DNA of 37,823 bases, taken from Cyanobacteria bacterium QS_4_48_99. Lineage in GTDB: Bacteria; Cyanobacteriota; Cyanobacteriia; Cyanobacteriales; Rubidibacteraceae. This document shows, piece after piece, positions 1 through 9,501 of the stretch. Location: positions 1 through 37,823 of the forward strand of contig PXPT01000119.1 in the NCBI GenBank assembly GCA_003021505.1, given 5' to 3'. A model generated the notes under the pieces. The model was not told the origin of the DNA, did no database searches, and saw only the letters and a list, made by a program, of their open reading frames with translations. Position numbers and translations under genes: made by a program. Position 1 is the stretch's first letter; each line of letters begins with the position of its first letter.

Positions 1-119
1 CCAGTTGATAGTTCTGGCCCGTAGTAGGGCATCAGCAACATTGACACCAAGCTCAGGCGACCTCCATGCCATCTCCCATGGGAGCGCAAGGTATCGCGCA
101 CTAGAGTAACCTCATCCAT
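1..119 (-). CDS. Possible 5' end of an unknown gene, cut by the window edge
   Basis: Reading leftwards from ATG at 119-117 gives an open frame of about 39 codons beginning MDEVTLVRDTLRSHGRW that runs off the window. The frame stays open for roughly a dozen codons upstream of the ATG before a TGA. I do not recognise the family. The residue mix (charged start, then a hydrophobic LSLVSMLLMPYYGPEL stretch) looks protein-like, but no good ribosome-binding site precedes the ATG. It may be chance. Confidence 0.25.
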   Translation of the reverse strand, partial: MDEVTLVRDTLRSHGRWHGGRLSLVSMLLMPYYGPELST

Positions 120-365
120 AGGGTTGCTAGCAATTCCATGAAACCCTTTTCCTGCTCACTCTTCCAGCTTTGGTCCTGTACTGAGGTCCTAAACTCAAAA
201 CGATTTGCAACACCCGATTCAGCAATGTTGGCATGCTAGTTTTACATGAGCAAACCTAGCTCTGTGAGCCTCAATCTCCTTTTTAGGCAAGTTGAAATTC
301 ATCAGCGTTCCCGAAACCCGGGCAGCAAATTATATTAAGTCTGGTTAAACACCCATGATTGGATA

Positions 366-393
366 GACGTGGAGACACGGGGACGCGGAGAAG
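366..393. repeat. GGGGACGCGG-type interspersed repeat
   Basis: A G-rich run of near-heptameric steps (GGAGACAC, GGGGACGCGG). The same motif recurs inside ldpA at about 29293-29320, so it belongs to a dispersed repeat family of this genome and is not specific to the deoC promoter. Confidence 0.5.
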
Positions 394-475
394 TTTTTAT
401 TTTGGGTAATCAAACGGATTTGATATTATTTAAATTTTCTTAAAATTGAACTAGAATTTGCCGGGAGAATGAGCA

Positions 476-1159
476 ATGGCTTCAACTTACACCGATATCG
501 AGCTCGCTACCTATATTGACCATACTTTGCTCAATCCCACTGCTACGCTAGAGCATGTGGAACAGTGGTGTGCCGAGGCAGAACGGTTTAATTTCCCTGC
601 GGTATGCGTTTATCCTGCTGCTGTTCGACAAGCCACTGAGCTGCTTCACGGCAAGGCAGTAGGCGTCTGTGCTGTGATTGGTTTTCCCACTGGTGCGACA
701 ACTTCGGCAGTCAAGCTTTATGAAGCGCAAGAAGCAGTAGAGAATGGAGCAACCGAGTTAGATGTTGTGATTAACCTCGGTTGGTTGAAAGCCGGAAAAA
801 CCGATGCAGTTTATCAGGAAATCGCCCAAATTTGTGAGGAAACCGGGCAAATGGTGAAAGCAATTCTCGAAACTGCTCTGTTGAGCGAGTCAGAAAAACG
901 GCTGGCTGCGGAACTCTGTATGGAAGCTGGTGCTGCCTTTTTGAAAACCAGCACGGGTTGGTATGGCGGTGCTACCGTTGCAGACGTGCAACAACTCCAA
1001 GAAGTCACGCGAGGGCCAATTGGGATTAAAGCTTCTGGCGGGATTCGTACTGTTGAGCAAGCCTTAGAGTTAATCGCTGCTGGGGCAACGCGACTAGGAA
1101 CTTCTCGTGGTCCAAAGTTACTGCAAGAGCGCGATAACCTGGAAAAGGCGGGTAGCTAA
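476..1159 (+). CDS. deoC: Deoxyribose-phosphate aldolase
   Basis: DERA cleaves 2-deoxyribose-5-phosphate to glyceraldehyde-3-phosphate and acetaldehyde in cytosolic deoxynucleoside salvage. The 227-residue protein has the normal length for the short bacterial form and reads as one TIM barrel. The Schiff-base lysine is K157 in [13 protein letters not shown]. The partner lysine is K185 in [10 protein letters not shown], and the proton-relay aspartate is D96 in ELDVVINLG. The ATG follows a GGGAGAA site. It is the first gene of a same-strand run with recO 50 nt downstream. That pairing looks like transcriptional convenience, since the two functions are unrelated. Family assignment is very secure. 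Confidence 0.96.
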   Translation: MASTYTDIELATYIDHTLLNPTATLEHVEQWCAEAERFNFPAVCVYPAAVRQATELLHGKAVGVCAVIGFPTGATTSAVKLYEAQEAVENGATELDVVINLGWLKAGKTDAVYQEIAQICEETGQMVKAILETALLSESEKRLAAELCMEAGAAFLKTSTGWYGGATVADVQQLQEVTRGPIGIKASGGIRTVEQALELIAAGATRLGTSRGPKLLQERDNLEKAGS

Positions 1160-1209
1160 CTCTCCATTGCTAGTTGTTAATTGCCAATTAGCGATTAGCC
1201 ATTATTCTA

Positions 1210-2091
1210 ATGAGTCGACATTACAAAGCCACTGGAATTAATCTCAAAAGCGTTTCCCTGGGCGAGGCAGACCGATTAGTGACCATTTTGACACCGGAGT
1301 TTGGCTTGGTTCGAGCAGTGGCACCAGGGACACGCAAGCATAACTCAAGACTTAGGGGAAGGAGTGAGTTGTTTGTAGTTAATCAGCTTCTGATCGTCAA
1401 GGGGCGATCGCTTGATAAAATTACACAAGCGGAGACAGTAGAATCTTACCCAGGTTTGAGTCGAGAGTTAGGCAAGCTGGCAGCCGGTCAGTATCTTGCA
1501 GAAATTGTACTCTGCCTGGGCTTGAGTGAGCAGCCCCAAGCGCAACTGTACGAACTACTCAAGGAACACTTGCGACGAATCGAGCAGCTTCCCGATCTAA
1601 CTTCTGCGTCTCTAATCTTAGCCTATCTAGCACAGGGCGTATTTCACCTGCTAGCTTTTGCTGGCATCGCCCCACAAGTCCATGCTTGTTGCTTAACCCA
1701 GCATCCACTCGAAGCGAATTTCACCGATCCTCATTGGCAAGTAGGATTCAGTATCAATGCAGGTGGAATTGTTAAAGGGAGCGAGAAAGCTTCTAGCGTT
1801 GGTTCAGCAGTTGCCCCAGCAGCAGCCTCTCAAGCAACGGAAGTGGTAAAACAGCCGTATATGCGGATCAATACGCAACTCAAAGCAGTAGAATTAGCAT
1901 TGCTACAGCAATTGGGGGCAGAGTCCTTACCTAGACCAGAAGCAGTTTTACCAGAGTCGTATCTCAGTTCCTCGCTTGATGCTGCCTGGATTAATATCGA
2001 GCGACTCCTACGGGATTACACTCAGTATCACCTGGGTCGCTCGATTCGCTCAGCGAACTTAGTGGATACCCTAGTGACCTCTAACGTGTGA
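1210..2091 (+). CDS. recO: DNA repair protein RecO
   Basis: RecO works with RecF and RecR to load RecA onto SSB-coated gapped DNA. The N-terminal OB fold is visible ([20 protein letters not shown], then [19 protein letters not shown]). It is followed by the helical domain with [15 protein letters not shown] and a C-terminal part around [11 protein letters not shown]. At 293 residues it is longer than many RecO proteins; the extra length is an alanine- and serine-rich stretch around residues 190-215 near the zinc-binding region. That region keeps few cysteines, so zinc binding may be lost, as in many cyanobacterial RecO proteins. A HIP1 site (GCGATCGC) lies inside the gene at about 1404. Confidence 0.93.
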   Translation: MSRHYKATGINLKSVSLGEADRLVTILTPEFGLVRAVAPGTRKHNSRLRGRSELFVVNQLLIVKGRSLDKITQAETVESYPGLSRELGKLAAGQYLAEIVLCLGLSEQPQAQLYELLKEHLRRIEQLPDLTSASLILAYLAQGVFHLLAFAGIAPQVHACCLTQHPLEANFTDPHWQVGFSINAGGIVKGSEKASSVGSAVAPAAASQATEVVKQPYMRINTQLKAVELALLQQLGAESLPRPEAVLPESYLSSSLDAAWINIERLLRDYTQYHLGRSIRSANLVDTLVTSNV

Positions 2092-2158
2092 ACAAACATT
2101 GATTAATCTTACTAGGCAATCCAGAGGGGTTGGTTAAAAAAAACCTCTATTAATAATA

Positions 2159-3577
2159 ATGCGTAGATCACAGACTGGACAAGCAAGACAAGATTCCTCC
2201 CAAGAACAGCCCTCAAGCCCATCTGACTCTGTTGCTCAAGTGGAACCTTATGGGAGAGAACAGACCAGTTCCTCCCAAGGATTTCTACCCGTTTTGAGCA
2301 ATCGCCGCTTCCTGATTCTCTGGAGTGGTCAAGTCTTTTCCCAACTGGCGGACAAGGTATATCTGGTGCTGATGATTGCCCTGATTGCCAGTCACTTTCA
2401 AAGGTCAGACCAAACTATTAGTGGCTGGGTATCGGTGATTATGATTGCTTTTACTATCCCAGCAGTGTTGTTTGGTTCTCTAGCAGGAGTCTATGTAGAC
2501 CGCTGGTCTAAGAAAGTGGTGCTAGTAGCTACGAACCTACTGCGAGGCTTGTTAGTGATGGTAGTCCCGCTCTTGTTGTCTCTCTCCCAGGATTGGGGTT
2601 CGTTTCTCACTCTGCCGATAGGATTCTGGATGCTTCTGGTTGTGACTTTCCTAGTTTCGACGCTCACTCAGTTTTTTGCTCCGGCAGAGCAGACGGCAAT
2701 TCCCTTGCTTGTTCAGCATCGCCACCTTCTTCCAGCTAATTCCCTTTATACAACCACAATGATGGCATCAATGATTGTTGGCTTCGCTGTAGGAGAGCCA
2801 CTCTTGGCACTGACTGAGAAGCTAGCAGCGGTTTTGGGAATGACTTGGGACTTTAGCAAAGAATTGGTGGTTGGTGGCGCTTATGCAGCAGCCGGATTGC
2901 TCCTGCTGCTGCTGAGAACAGATGAAAAGACGGATGCTGCTGACAGGGAAACGCCTCACGTTTTCCAAGATATCTGGGATGGCGTGGTTTACCTTCGGCA
3001 AAATCATCGCGTTCGCAATGCCCTTATCCAACTAGTCATTCTATTTTCCGTCTTTGCTGCCTTGGCTGTTTTAGCCGTGCGTTTGGCAGAGACAATTCCT
3101 GGACTGAAATCTTCCCAATTTGGCTTTTTGCTGGCAGCCTCCGGTGTGGGAATGGCTGGTGGTGCAGGCTTTTTGGGTAACTGGGGTCAGCAATTTTCCC
3201 GCACTAAACTGAGTTTGTATGGTTCATTCGGAATTGCAGGTTCGCTGGTCGGTTTGTCGCTGTTTACACAGCAGCTCTGGATGACTTTCCTGATGACCAC
3301 GCTTTTAGGAATTTTCGCCGCCTTTGTGGGAGTTCCCATGCAAACTACAATTCAAGCAGAAACGCCCGAACAGATGCGGGGTAAAGTGTTTGGTCTCCAA
3401 AACAACACTATTAACATTGCTCTGAGTCTTCCGTTAGCTTTGGCAAGTGTTGCCGAGACCTTTTTGGGGTTACGCTCTGTTTTTCTCGGATTAGCTGCAA
3501 TAGTTGTCGCAGGGGGACTCTTAACCTGGTATATTTCCCGTACAGGGGTTGTGATATCAACCATAGCTGACGAGTAA
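2159..3577 (+). CDS. Major facilitator superfamily transporter
   Basis: The 472-residue protein has a hydrophilic, glutamine- and serine-rich N-terminal tail of about 45 residues, then 10-12 hydrophobic segments. The first is introduced by NRRFLILWSGQVFSQLADKVYLVLM, the typical opening of the MFS_3 / enterobactin-exporter-like branch. The inter-helix 2-3 motif appears as GSLAGVYVDRWSKKVVL (consensus GxLaDrxgrr). A second half follows the loop around residue 260 (LRTDEKTDAADRE). These transporters are proton-driven efflux pumps, but the substrate cannot be read from sequence. The gap to recO is 67 nt and the gap to the glycosyltransferase is 105 nt, so co-transcription is possible. Confidence 0.85.
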   Translation: MRRSQTGQARQDSSQEQPSSPSDSVAQVEPYGREQTSSSQGFLPVLSNRRFLILWSGQVFSQLADKVYLVLMIALIASHFQRSDQTISGWVSVIMIAFTIPAVLFGSLAGVYVDRWSKKVVLVATNLLRGLLVMVVPLLLSLSQDWGSFLTLPIGFWMLLVVTFLVSTLTQFFAPAEQTAIPLLVQHRHLLPANSLYTTTMMASMIVGFAVGEPLLALTEKLAAVLGMTWDFSKELVVGGAYAAAGLLLLLLRTDEKTDAADRETPHVFQDIWDGVVYLRQNHRVRNALIQLVILFSVFAALAVLAVRLAETIPGLKSSQFGFLLAASGVGMAGGAGFLGNWGQQFSRTKLSLYGSFGIAGSLVGLSLFTQQLWMTFLMTTLLGIFAAFVGVPMQTTIQAETPEQMRGKVFGLQNNTINIALSLPLALASVAETFLGLRSVFLGLAAIVVAGGLLTWYISRTGVVISTIADE

Positions 3578-3682
3578 GGCTGGGAAACTCATCGGGTGAT
3601 TCCTGTGCTGTGAGTTGTCAGTTAGCACTCGTGTGCCTTCTAACTCCTAACTCCGCTATTTTCATCGCGCTGATTCTGTTGA

Positions 3683-4825
3683 ATGCATATCGCCTGGCTG
3701 GGAAAAAAATCGCCCTTTTGTGGCAATGTCACCTATAATCGAAAAATTACTAATGCTCTGCTAGAGCGGGGATATGAAGTTAGCTTTCTCCACTTTGCTC
3801 AAGAGGAGTCACACTCGGAAAATTGGCCCGAATGTCCGGAAGTATTTCTTCCTTTTTTGTATAAATCTCAGGCTTTTACAATTCCGAGTCCGAGGTCAAG
3901 CAAAGTTTTGATGCGATCGCTCCAAGAGCTGAAACCCGACTTAGTTCATGTTTCTTTAACCCTATCTCCCCTAGACTTCCGACTACCCGAGATTTGCCAA
4001 GAACTCAACTTACCGCTCATTGCCACGTTCCATTCGCCGTTCGATAGTAAACTACGTACTCTCAAATCAAGTACCCAATTCCTGGGTTATCAACTCTATG
4101 CGCCTTTTCTGGCTCATTACGACGGAGTAATCGTTTTCTCCCGAATTCAGCGGGATTTACTAGTACGATTGGGCGTTCCTAGCGAGAAGCTAGCTGTAAT
4201 TCCCAATGGGGTTGAGGCAGAGAAATATACGCCTGGTCATTCCCATTTCAAGTCCCAGCTGCAAACGCAACGCCTGTTCGTTTACCAGGGTCGAATGGCT
4301 ACAGAGAAAAATGTCGAAGCGCTACTTAGGGCTTGGAAACACTGCTCGATGGGGGAGGACAGCAAGCTAGTCCTGGTGGGTAATGGTCCACTCTCGCCAT
4401 CTTTACGCTCGGCGGATGACGAGCAACAGGGAATTATTTGGCTAGGAGCGATCGCGGATGAGATGCGGCGCGTGGAAATTCTGCGAGCGGCTGATGCCTT
4501 TATCCTTCCTTCCCTGGTCGAAGGGCTATCTCTATCCCTTTTAGAAGCAATGTCTTGTGGGGTTGCTTGTTTGGCGACTGATGCGGGAGCAGATGGGGAA
4601 GTGCTTGAAGACGGGGCTGGCGTTGTTCTCAGTACCCAGCGGGTGACAGCGCAATTAAAAGCGCTGCTGCCCCTCTTTCGAGATCACCCCGAATTAACCA
4701 CATCTTTGGGACAAAAAGGACGACAACGGGTTTTGGAGCGCTACACTCTCTCTCGCAATATTACCCAGATCGAAAAACTCTATACAGAGGTCATGAACAG
4801 AAAGCAAATTCAGCTTAGTGTCTGA
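3683..4825 (+). CDS. Glycosyltransferase, family 4 (GT-B fold)
   Basis: The 380-residue protein has an N-terminal acceptor domain beginning MHIAWLGKKSPFCGNVTYN and a C-terminal nucleotide-sugar domain. The hinge reads VIPNGVEAEKYTPG (about 173-185) and the donor domain opens with YQGRMATEKNVEALLRAW. The EX7E motif is complete (E280 and E288, in LVEGLSLSLLEAMSCG). This class makes glycolipids or exopolysaccharide precursors at the inner membrane surface from an activated sugar. The acceptor and sugar are unknown. The gene ends 1 nt before the stop of the convergent metalloprotease gene, so the two transcripts must overlap or terminate very close together. Confidence 0.88.
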   Translation: MHIAWLGKKSPFCGNVTYNRKITNALLERGYEVSFLHFAQEESHSENWPECPEVFLPFLYKSQAFTIPSPRSSKVLMRSLQELKPDLVHVSLTLSPLDFRLPEICQELNLPLIATFHSPFDSKLRTLKSSTQFLGYQLYAPFLAHYDGVIVFSRIQRDLLVRLGVPSEKLAVIPNGVEAEKYTPGHSHFKSQLQTQRLFVYQGRMATEKNVEALLRAWKHCSMGEDSKLVLVGNGPLSPSLRSADDEQQGIIWLGAIADEMRRVEILRAADAFILPSLVEGLSLSLLEAMSCGVACLATDAGADGEVLEDGAGVVLSTQRVTAQLKALLPLFRDHPELTTSLGQKGRQRVLERYTLSRNITQIEKLYTEVMNRKQIQLSV

Positions 4826-4826
4826 A

Positions 4827-5639
4827 TTAAGAATTGGGTAGAGACCAGCCCAATCGTGTAGGCTGTTGATAAACCTTTTTCAAGGTGTTGATATCTCTGG
4901 CGGAAATGTCGGCAGGATGGTGGCGCTGGGAAAAATACAAGGCGTCTGTTTTTGAGGGGCTGTGTCCCCAAATGCCTAGAGCGTGACCGAATTCGTGACG
5001 GGCAGTTGCCAGAGTATATGCTTCTGCCTGATCAGGACTGAGATAAATGGTCATGCGATGCGATAAAACGGCGGCGCGATTGGGAACTTGGCGGACATAG
5101 AACTCGTAGCGGGTTTGAGCGGAACGCGCCCGAGGAATCTGGAGTTGACCCGTCTCCCTGTTCACTGAAACTTCTCGGGGAGGAAGCTCACGCTTAATCG
5201 TAATATCTGCTTCTGGTTGCTCAACCACCACTAGCGGTAGATAGACTCCCCATTCCTCCACAGCTTGTAAGACAGCATCAACCCATTTCTGGAAACGGCG
5301 AGCCTGAGCAGAGGAATCTCTAGGATTTGGGGAACGTTCTACATGCACCTGGACGGGAAACTCTGACCAAACTAAATAACCCACAGGCGTGGGTTTCACT
5401 TCTGAAAAATAATCACCCACTCCTTTCGGGGCTTGCCACTGTGCCAGGGAGGGAGGTAGAGGATGAACCTTCTCAGTGGGTAAAGCTGACAAATTAGCTG
5501 GTGCTTGGGCGATCGCGCTCTGATGCGTTGCGAGTTCCCCAAACCTAGTTAAAGTAACGCACAAGCCAGTAACAAAAGCCAGTCCCAATAGAGCAAGGCG
5601 TTTTCCAAACTGTCGCCAAAAACGCCTTTTTGAGTGCAT
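4827..5639 (-). CDS. Matrixin-like zinc metalloprotease, exported
   Basis: The 270-residue protein has a basic N-terminus (MHSKRRFWRQFGKR) followed by a hydrophobic segment at about 15-30, consistent with a signal peptide or membrane anchor and a periplasmic or outer location. The extended metzincin zinc motif HEFGHALGIWGH is at residues 215-226, with three histidines and the catalytic glutamate. The downstream Met-turn is not obvious. The central region (QKWVDAVLQAVEEWG ... DITIKREL) resembles the cyanobacterial peptidase family annotated as matrixin or M10A-like. The substrate is unknown. The gene lies tail-to-tail with the glycosyltransferase and 72 nt downstream of secG. Confidence 0.8.
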   Translation of the reverse strand: MHSKRRFWRQFGKRLALLGLAFVTGLCVTLTRFGELATHQSAIAQAPANLSALPTEKVHPLPPSLAQWQAPKGVGDYFSEVKPTPVGYLVWSEFPVQVHVERSPNPRDSSAQARRFQKWVDAVLQAVEEWGVYLPLVVVEQPEADITIKRELPPREVSVNRETGQLQIPRARSAQTRYEFYVRQVPNRAAVLSHRMTIYLSPDQAEAYTLATARHEFGHALGIWGHSPSKTDALYFSQRHHPADISARDINTLKKVYQQPTRLGWSLPNS

Positions 5640-5711
5640 TTGTCTATTTTGATACTACGCTTGTCCCCCTTAATAAGGAGGGTAGTCTATGTGATTCTTT
5701 TTAACTGTTGA

Positions 5712-5942
5712 CTATATCAACCAACCCGCACTCAACACAATTGTTAAGCCGACAAAGGTAATACTGAGTGCCCAAGTTATGCGGTTGAGCGTCTTCTCTG
5801 CACTCTTAGTGCTAGTAAATAGCTGAGCTTGTCCGCCAATACCGCCCAAACCATCTCCCTTGGGAGAGTGCAGCAACACTAAAACAATTAGCAATACCGC
5901 AGAGAGTGCCCAGATAATTTCAAACAGTTGATCGATCTTCAT
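5712..5942 (-). CDS. secG: Preprotein translocase subunit SecG
   Basis: SecG is the small non-essential partner of SecYE that assists SecA-driven export. The 76-residue protein has two hydrophobic helices (about 5-25 and 55-75). They flank the conserved cytosolic loop with LLHSPKGDGLGGIGG and then the LFTSTKSAEKTLNRITW signature that places it firmly in the family. It follows gpmI by 30 nt on the same strand, an arrangement common in cyanobacteria, so it is probably co-transcribed with gpmI. Confidence 0.95.
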   Translation of the reverse strand: MKIDQLFEIIWALSAVLLIVLVLLHSPKGDGLGGIGGQAQLFTSTKSAEKTLNRITWALSITFVGLTIVLSAGWLI

Positions 5943-5972
5943 GGAGAGAACTTTCTCGCTCTCCCTCTATTA

Positions 5973-7571
5973 TTACAAAGAAATACGCACAGGGGTACGA
6001 TTAGGTTTGACTTTCAATTCCGCTGGTGTAATCAGCGAGCAGCCTGTCATTTCCTGTGGCTGCGGCAATTGTAAAATTTCGAGGATTGTGGGTGCAATGT
6101 CTGCCAAACGTCCGTCATCCCGCAAAGCGATTTCTGTACCGTGTCCAGGAACTTTCCTTCCCTCCCCTTCGACAATAATCAAAGGCACAGGGTTAGTCGT
6201 GTGAGCTGTCCAGGGGTGGCCCTTCTCATCCCAAATGCATTCCGCGTTGCCGTGGTCAGCGGTAATAATTGCAGTGCCGCCCGCTTGGTTGATAGTTTCT
6301 AACAACTGTCCTAGGCAGTGGTCGATGGTTTCAATTGCCTGCACCGTCGCTTCCATATCGCCCGTATGTCCCACCATATCGGGATTTGCGTAGTTAATGA
6401 CTACTGTTGAATAAATCTGCTTTTCAATAGCAGCGCGTGCTACTTGGGTCACTTCTTGGGCAGACATAGCGGGTGCCTGGTCGTAGGTTGTCACCATTGG
6501 ACTTGAGACCAGTTCTCGGTCTTCCCCTTCAAAGGGTTGCTCCCCACCCCCATTAAAAAAATAGGTGACATGGGGATATTTTTCGGTTTCCGCTGTCCGA
6601 AACTGATGCAGTCCTTGCTGTGCAACCACTTCCCCCAAGCTGTTGCTCAAGCTTTGGGGCTGAAAGGCAACCTTGACTGGCAAATTGGGGTCGTACTGCG
6701 TGAAAGTGGCAAAGCTGAGGGGTTGTATAGCTTGCCTCTCAAATCCATCAAATTCGGGCGCTACGAGGGCTGAGGAAAGCTGCCGTGCCCGGTCGGGGCG
6801 AAAGTTGAAAAAAATGACTCCATCTTCTGGCTCAATCGCACCAGGAGCAATTCGCGTGGGCGGGATGAATTCGTCCGTGATGCCTTTGGCATAGAATTGT
6901 TTTAGAACTGCTGCTGCCGAACTTTCTTCGCAGGATACGTTCTGGGTGATCACATCATAAGCGCATTTGATGCGATTCCAACGACGGTCTCGATCCATCG
7001 CATAGTAACGACCGCTGAGGGTAACAATGCTTCCCAGCTCAATTTGTTCGATATGGTTTTGTATTTTGCTGATTGCCTGAACGCCATCGGTGGGGTTGGT
7101 ATCACGACCATCCGTAAGTGCGTGGATACATACCTGAGGGACTGATTGCGATTGGGCTAAATCCAGCAATCCCAGCAGATGCCCTAAATGAGAATGCACC
7201 CCACCTTCAGAACAGAGACCAAGTAAGTGAAGTTTGCCGCCAGAGGCGCGCACATCCTGGCACACCTGCATTAAGGCTGGGTTACTCAATAGAGAACCGT
7301 CTTCGAGTGCGTCTGTGATCCGAACTAACTCTTGGGGCACTACCCGTCCCGCCCCCATATTCAGGTGCCCGACCTCAGAGTTACCCATTTGACCCTCTGG
7401 CAAACCTACGTCCTTACCGGATGTTTGAATTAGGGTGGTGGGATAGGCTGCTCGGAGACTATCCATTATGGGCGTTTTGGCGGCGGTGATCGCGTTTCCT
7501 TCGGTTGCTTTGCTTTCGCCCCAGCCATCTAAAATGACTAGCACCACCGGAGACACAGGTGCTTGTGTCAT
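5973..7571 (-). CDS. gpmI: 2,3-bisphosphoglycerate-independent phosphoglycerate mutase
   Basis: This enzyme interconverts 3- and 2-phosphoglycerate in glycolysis using two Mn ions. The 532-residue protein has the usual length. It shows the N-terminal metal site VILDGWG (D15), the phosphoserine S65 in GQMGNSEVGHLNMGAGR, the DGRDT signature (ALTDGRDTNPTDG), the VVINYANPDMVGHTG block and the C-terminal metal motif TADHGNAE. Everything required for catalysis is present. The gene sits between a decayed membrane-protein gene and secG. Confidence 0.97.
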   Translation of the reverse strand: MTQAPVSPVVLVILDGWGESKATEGNAITAAKTPIMDSLRAAYPTTLIQTSGKDVGLPEGQMGNSEVGHLNMGAGRVVPQELVRITDALEDGSLLSNPALMQVCQDVRASGGKLHLLGLCSEGGVHSHLGHLLGLLDLAQSQSVPQVCIHALTDGRDTNPTDGVQAISKIQNHIEQIELGSIVTLSGRYYAMDRDRRWNRIKCAYDVITQNVSCEESSAAAVLKQFYAKGITDEFIPPTRIAPGAIEPEDGVIFFNFRPDRARQLSSALVAPEFDGFERQAIQPLSFATFTQYDPNLPVKVAFQPQSLSNSLGEVVAQQGLHQFRTAETEKYPHVTYFFNGGGEQPFEGEDRELVSSPMVTTYDQAPAMSAQEVTQVARAAIEKQIYSTVVINYANPDMVGHTGDMEATVQAIETIDHCLGQLLETINQAGGTAIITADHGNAECIWDEKGHPWTAHTTNPVPLIIVEGEGRKVPGHGTEIALRDDGRLADIAPTILEILQLPQPQEMTGCSLITPAELKVKPNRTPVRISL

Positions 7572-7722
7572 AGTTACTTTCCAATTAGAGTGAATTTCAC
7601 CAAAATAATCATACCACCGACATTATTCTGGAGTACCTAATCTTTGGCTTTTCTTTGTTTTATCTTTGTTTGATCTGGGATCAACTCAGGCTGAGGCGTG
7701 CGCTGACTCGCAACACCATTTT

Positions 7723-8275
7723 TCAGGCACGAGTTTCTGGCTTCCGCGCTCCCACCGAGGCTCCCATCATCGCAATAACTAAACCAATCGCGGAGCCAAT
7801 GACAAATGACCAGGCTACCTTTGCTGCTTGGCTGGCAAGTTGGCGAACTTGAGATGGGTCAGCATTGGCTGCCTGGTTCTGTAGATTGCTGAAAATGGCG
7901 GCGGCAGAACCAAAAATCCCTAATGCTAAGGTTGTTGCCCAGAGAATGGCACCATTGAAAAGGGCTGTTTTTTTTGTTCATGGAGCTACAGGTTCTAGCC
8001 ATCACCCAACTCCCGGTAAATAGGGCAATCCAAAAACTGATAATCGTTCCAATCTCTACACCGAGGTCAACAGTACTCAAACCAGCCCTTCCCCCGATAC
8101 CGAAAGCCAGCCAAAAACCAGTGCCTAAAGTATTCAAAATCTGTTGAGTTGCTGTGGCAATAAAAATGCCGGCAACAAGGAGACCCCACCACTGCGCGCG
8201 ATTTTGGGATTCTGCCCCTGTATTAATGGCAGTAGACTAAGTTCCCTGCTCACCAGTTTGCTCTGAATACGACAT
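7723..8275 (-). pseudogene. Broken membrane-protein gene (in-frame stop plus frameshift)
   Basis: From ATG at 8275-8273 the frame reads MSYSEQTGEQGT, then TAG at 8239-8237. It then continues open with AQWWGLLVAGIFIATAQQIL and a long hydrophobic, glycine-rich stretch to MNKK at an A8 run (T8 on the plus strand, about 7968-7975). Removing one A restores the second frame, which reads ALFNGAILWATTLALGIFGS ... GSAIGLVIAMMGASVGARKP and ends at TGA 7725-7723. Joined, this gives a protein of about 180 residues with roughly four membrane segments. It resembles an uncharacterised cyanobacterial membrane-protein family I recall with the same MSYSEQ-type start. Two independent lesions argue for a pseudogene, although the A8 shift alone could be slippage or a sequencing error. 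Confidence 0.75.
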
Positions 8276-8406
8276 AAATGCTTTAGCATTCGTGCTATTC
8301 CATCGTTTTTTTTACCTTACCATCAGCAGGAGCAAAGTCGAGGAAGAGCAAGATACGTAGGTATTTTTTTTGCCTTATGGAGTCCTAGTGCCTAAACTGG
8401 TTAACC

Positions 8407-9501
8407 CTAACTAGTGGAAGCCGCGAGTTCTTCCAGGCGTTCTTGTTGGTCTTGGGCAATGCAAGCTTGAATGGCTTGCTCGATATTTCCTTCTAGAACG
8501 GCAGTGAGATTAAAGTTTTGTCCTAATCTATGGTCGGTAACGCGGTTATCTTTGTAGTTATAGGTGCGAATTTTTTCCGAACGGGCACCGGATCCGACTT
8601 GCGATCGCCGCATCGAAGTCACGCTTTCTCTCTGCTCTTGTAACTTCATTTCGTAGAGTTTAGCCCGAAGAATCTGCATGGCTCGCTCGCGGTTTTGGAG
8701 CTGCGATCGCTCTTGGGTGCAGAAAATTCTGATTCCTGTTGGTTTGTGCTGCAGGTCAACTGCTGTTTCTACCTTATTGACATTTTGTCCGCCAGCACCC
8801 CCGGAACGAGTTGTCGACATCTCCACATCTTTGGGATCGATCTCGACATCGACTTCGTCCACTTCTGGCATCACGGCTACAGTTGCCGTGGAGGTGTGAA
8901 CCCGTCCTCCCGCTTCTGTCGCTGGTACTCGCTGGACGCGGTGAACCCCTGCCTCAAACTTTAGCTTGCTATAGACTTGCTCGCCTTGAATTTCGAGGAT
9001 TGCCTCTTTAAAGCCACCCACTTCAGCAAGGGACTCGCTGGCTAAATCGACTTTCCAGCCTTGGGTTTCAGCATAGCGGGAATACATTCGGACTAAATCC
9101 CCCACCCAAAGACTTGCCTCATCGCCCCCTGTTCCGGCGCGAATCTCGAGCATGATATTCTTTTCGTCATTGGGATCGCGCGGCAGCAGCAAGATTTTCA
9201 GGCGTCGCTCAAGCTGTTTTAACTTCTCCTTTAGGTCCTCGACTTCCAGAGCCGCCATTTCCCGTAATTCTGCATCACCATTGGCTTCTTCGAGAACCTG
9301 CTGCGCTTCTGCTAGATCCTGCTGGCTCTTTTTCCAGTTTTCGTAGGTTTCCACCGTTTCCTCTAGGGAAGAGCGTGCCTTTGCCACCCGCTGTAGCTCT
9401 CCCGGATTGGTCGCAATGTCAGGATCGCCTAGGCGGCGGGTCAACTCGTTATAGGTTCGCTCCACTGATTGCAGTTTCTCTAGCAGATAAGTTTCAGCCA
9501 T
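8407..9501 (-). CDS. prfA: Peptide chain release factor 1
   Basis: RF1 recognises UAA and UAG in the ribosomal A site and triggers peptide release. The tripeptide anticodon-like element is PAT (residues 193-195, context [16 protein letters not shown]), which marks RF1 and not RF2. The catalytic GGQ is at 237-239 in [11 protein letters not shown]. The N-terminal coiled-coil domain precedes them. I place the start at ATG 9501-9499 ([10 protein letters not shown], 364 residues); a TTG four codons upstream is possible but unneeded. The gene closes the ribosomal block on the minus strand, separated from rpmE by 231 nt of repeat-containing spacer, so it may have its own promoter. Confidence 0.97.
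   Translation of the reverse strand: MAETYLLEKLQSVERTYNELTRRLGDPDIATNPGELQRVAKARSSLEETVETYENWKKSQQDLAEAQQVLEEANGDAELREMAALEVEDLKEKLKQLERRLKILLLPRDPNDEKNIMLEIRAGTGGDEASLWVGDLVRMYSRYAETQGWKVDLASESLAEVGGFKEAILEIQGEQVYSKLKFEAGVHRVQRVPATEAGGRVHTSTATVAVMPEVDEVDVEIDPKDVEMSTTRSGGAGGQNVNKVETAVDLQHKPTGIRIFCTQERSQLQNRERAMQILRAKLYEMKLQEQRESVTSMRRSQVGSGARSEKIRTYNYKDNRVTDHRLGQNFNLTAVLEGNIEQAIQACIAQDQQERLEELAASTS

Larger units (their letters stand above)
1..475. other. Left-edge spacer upstream of deoC
   Basis: No complete gene is visible here. The stretch holds a possible truncated reading frame on the minus strand (listed separately) and a short G-rich repeat at about 366-393. It ends in an AT-rich run before deoC that probably carries the deoC promoter, but no convincing -35/-10 pair can be fixed. 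A Shine-Dalgarno-like GGGAGAA lies at about 463-469, ahead of the deoC ATG. Confidence 0.5.

Noticed and set aside
3578-3682. A small gene between the transporter and the glycosyltransferase
   Set aside because: No frame with a start and family-like content; the sequence is a short AT-rich spacer with CTAACTCCTAACTCC steps.
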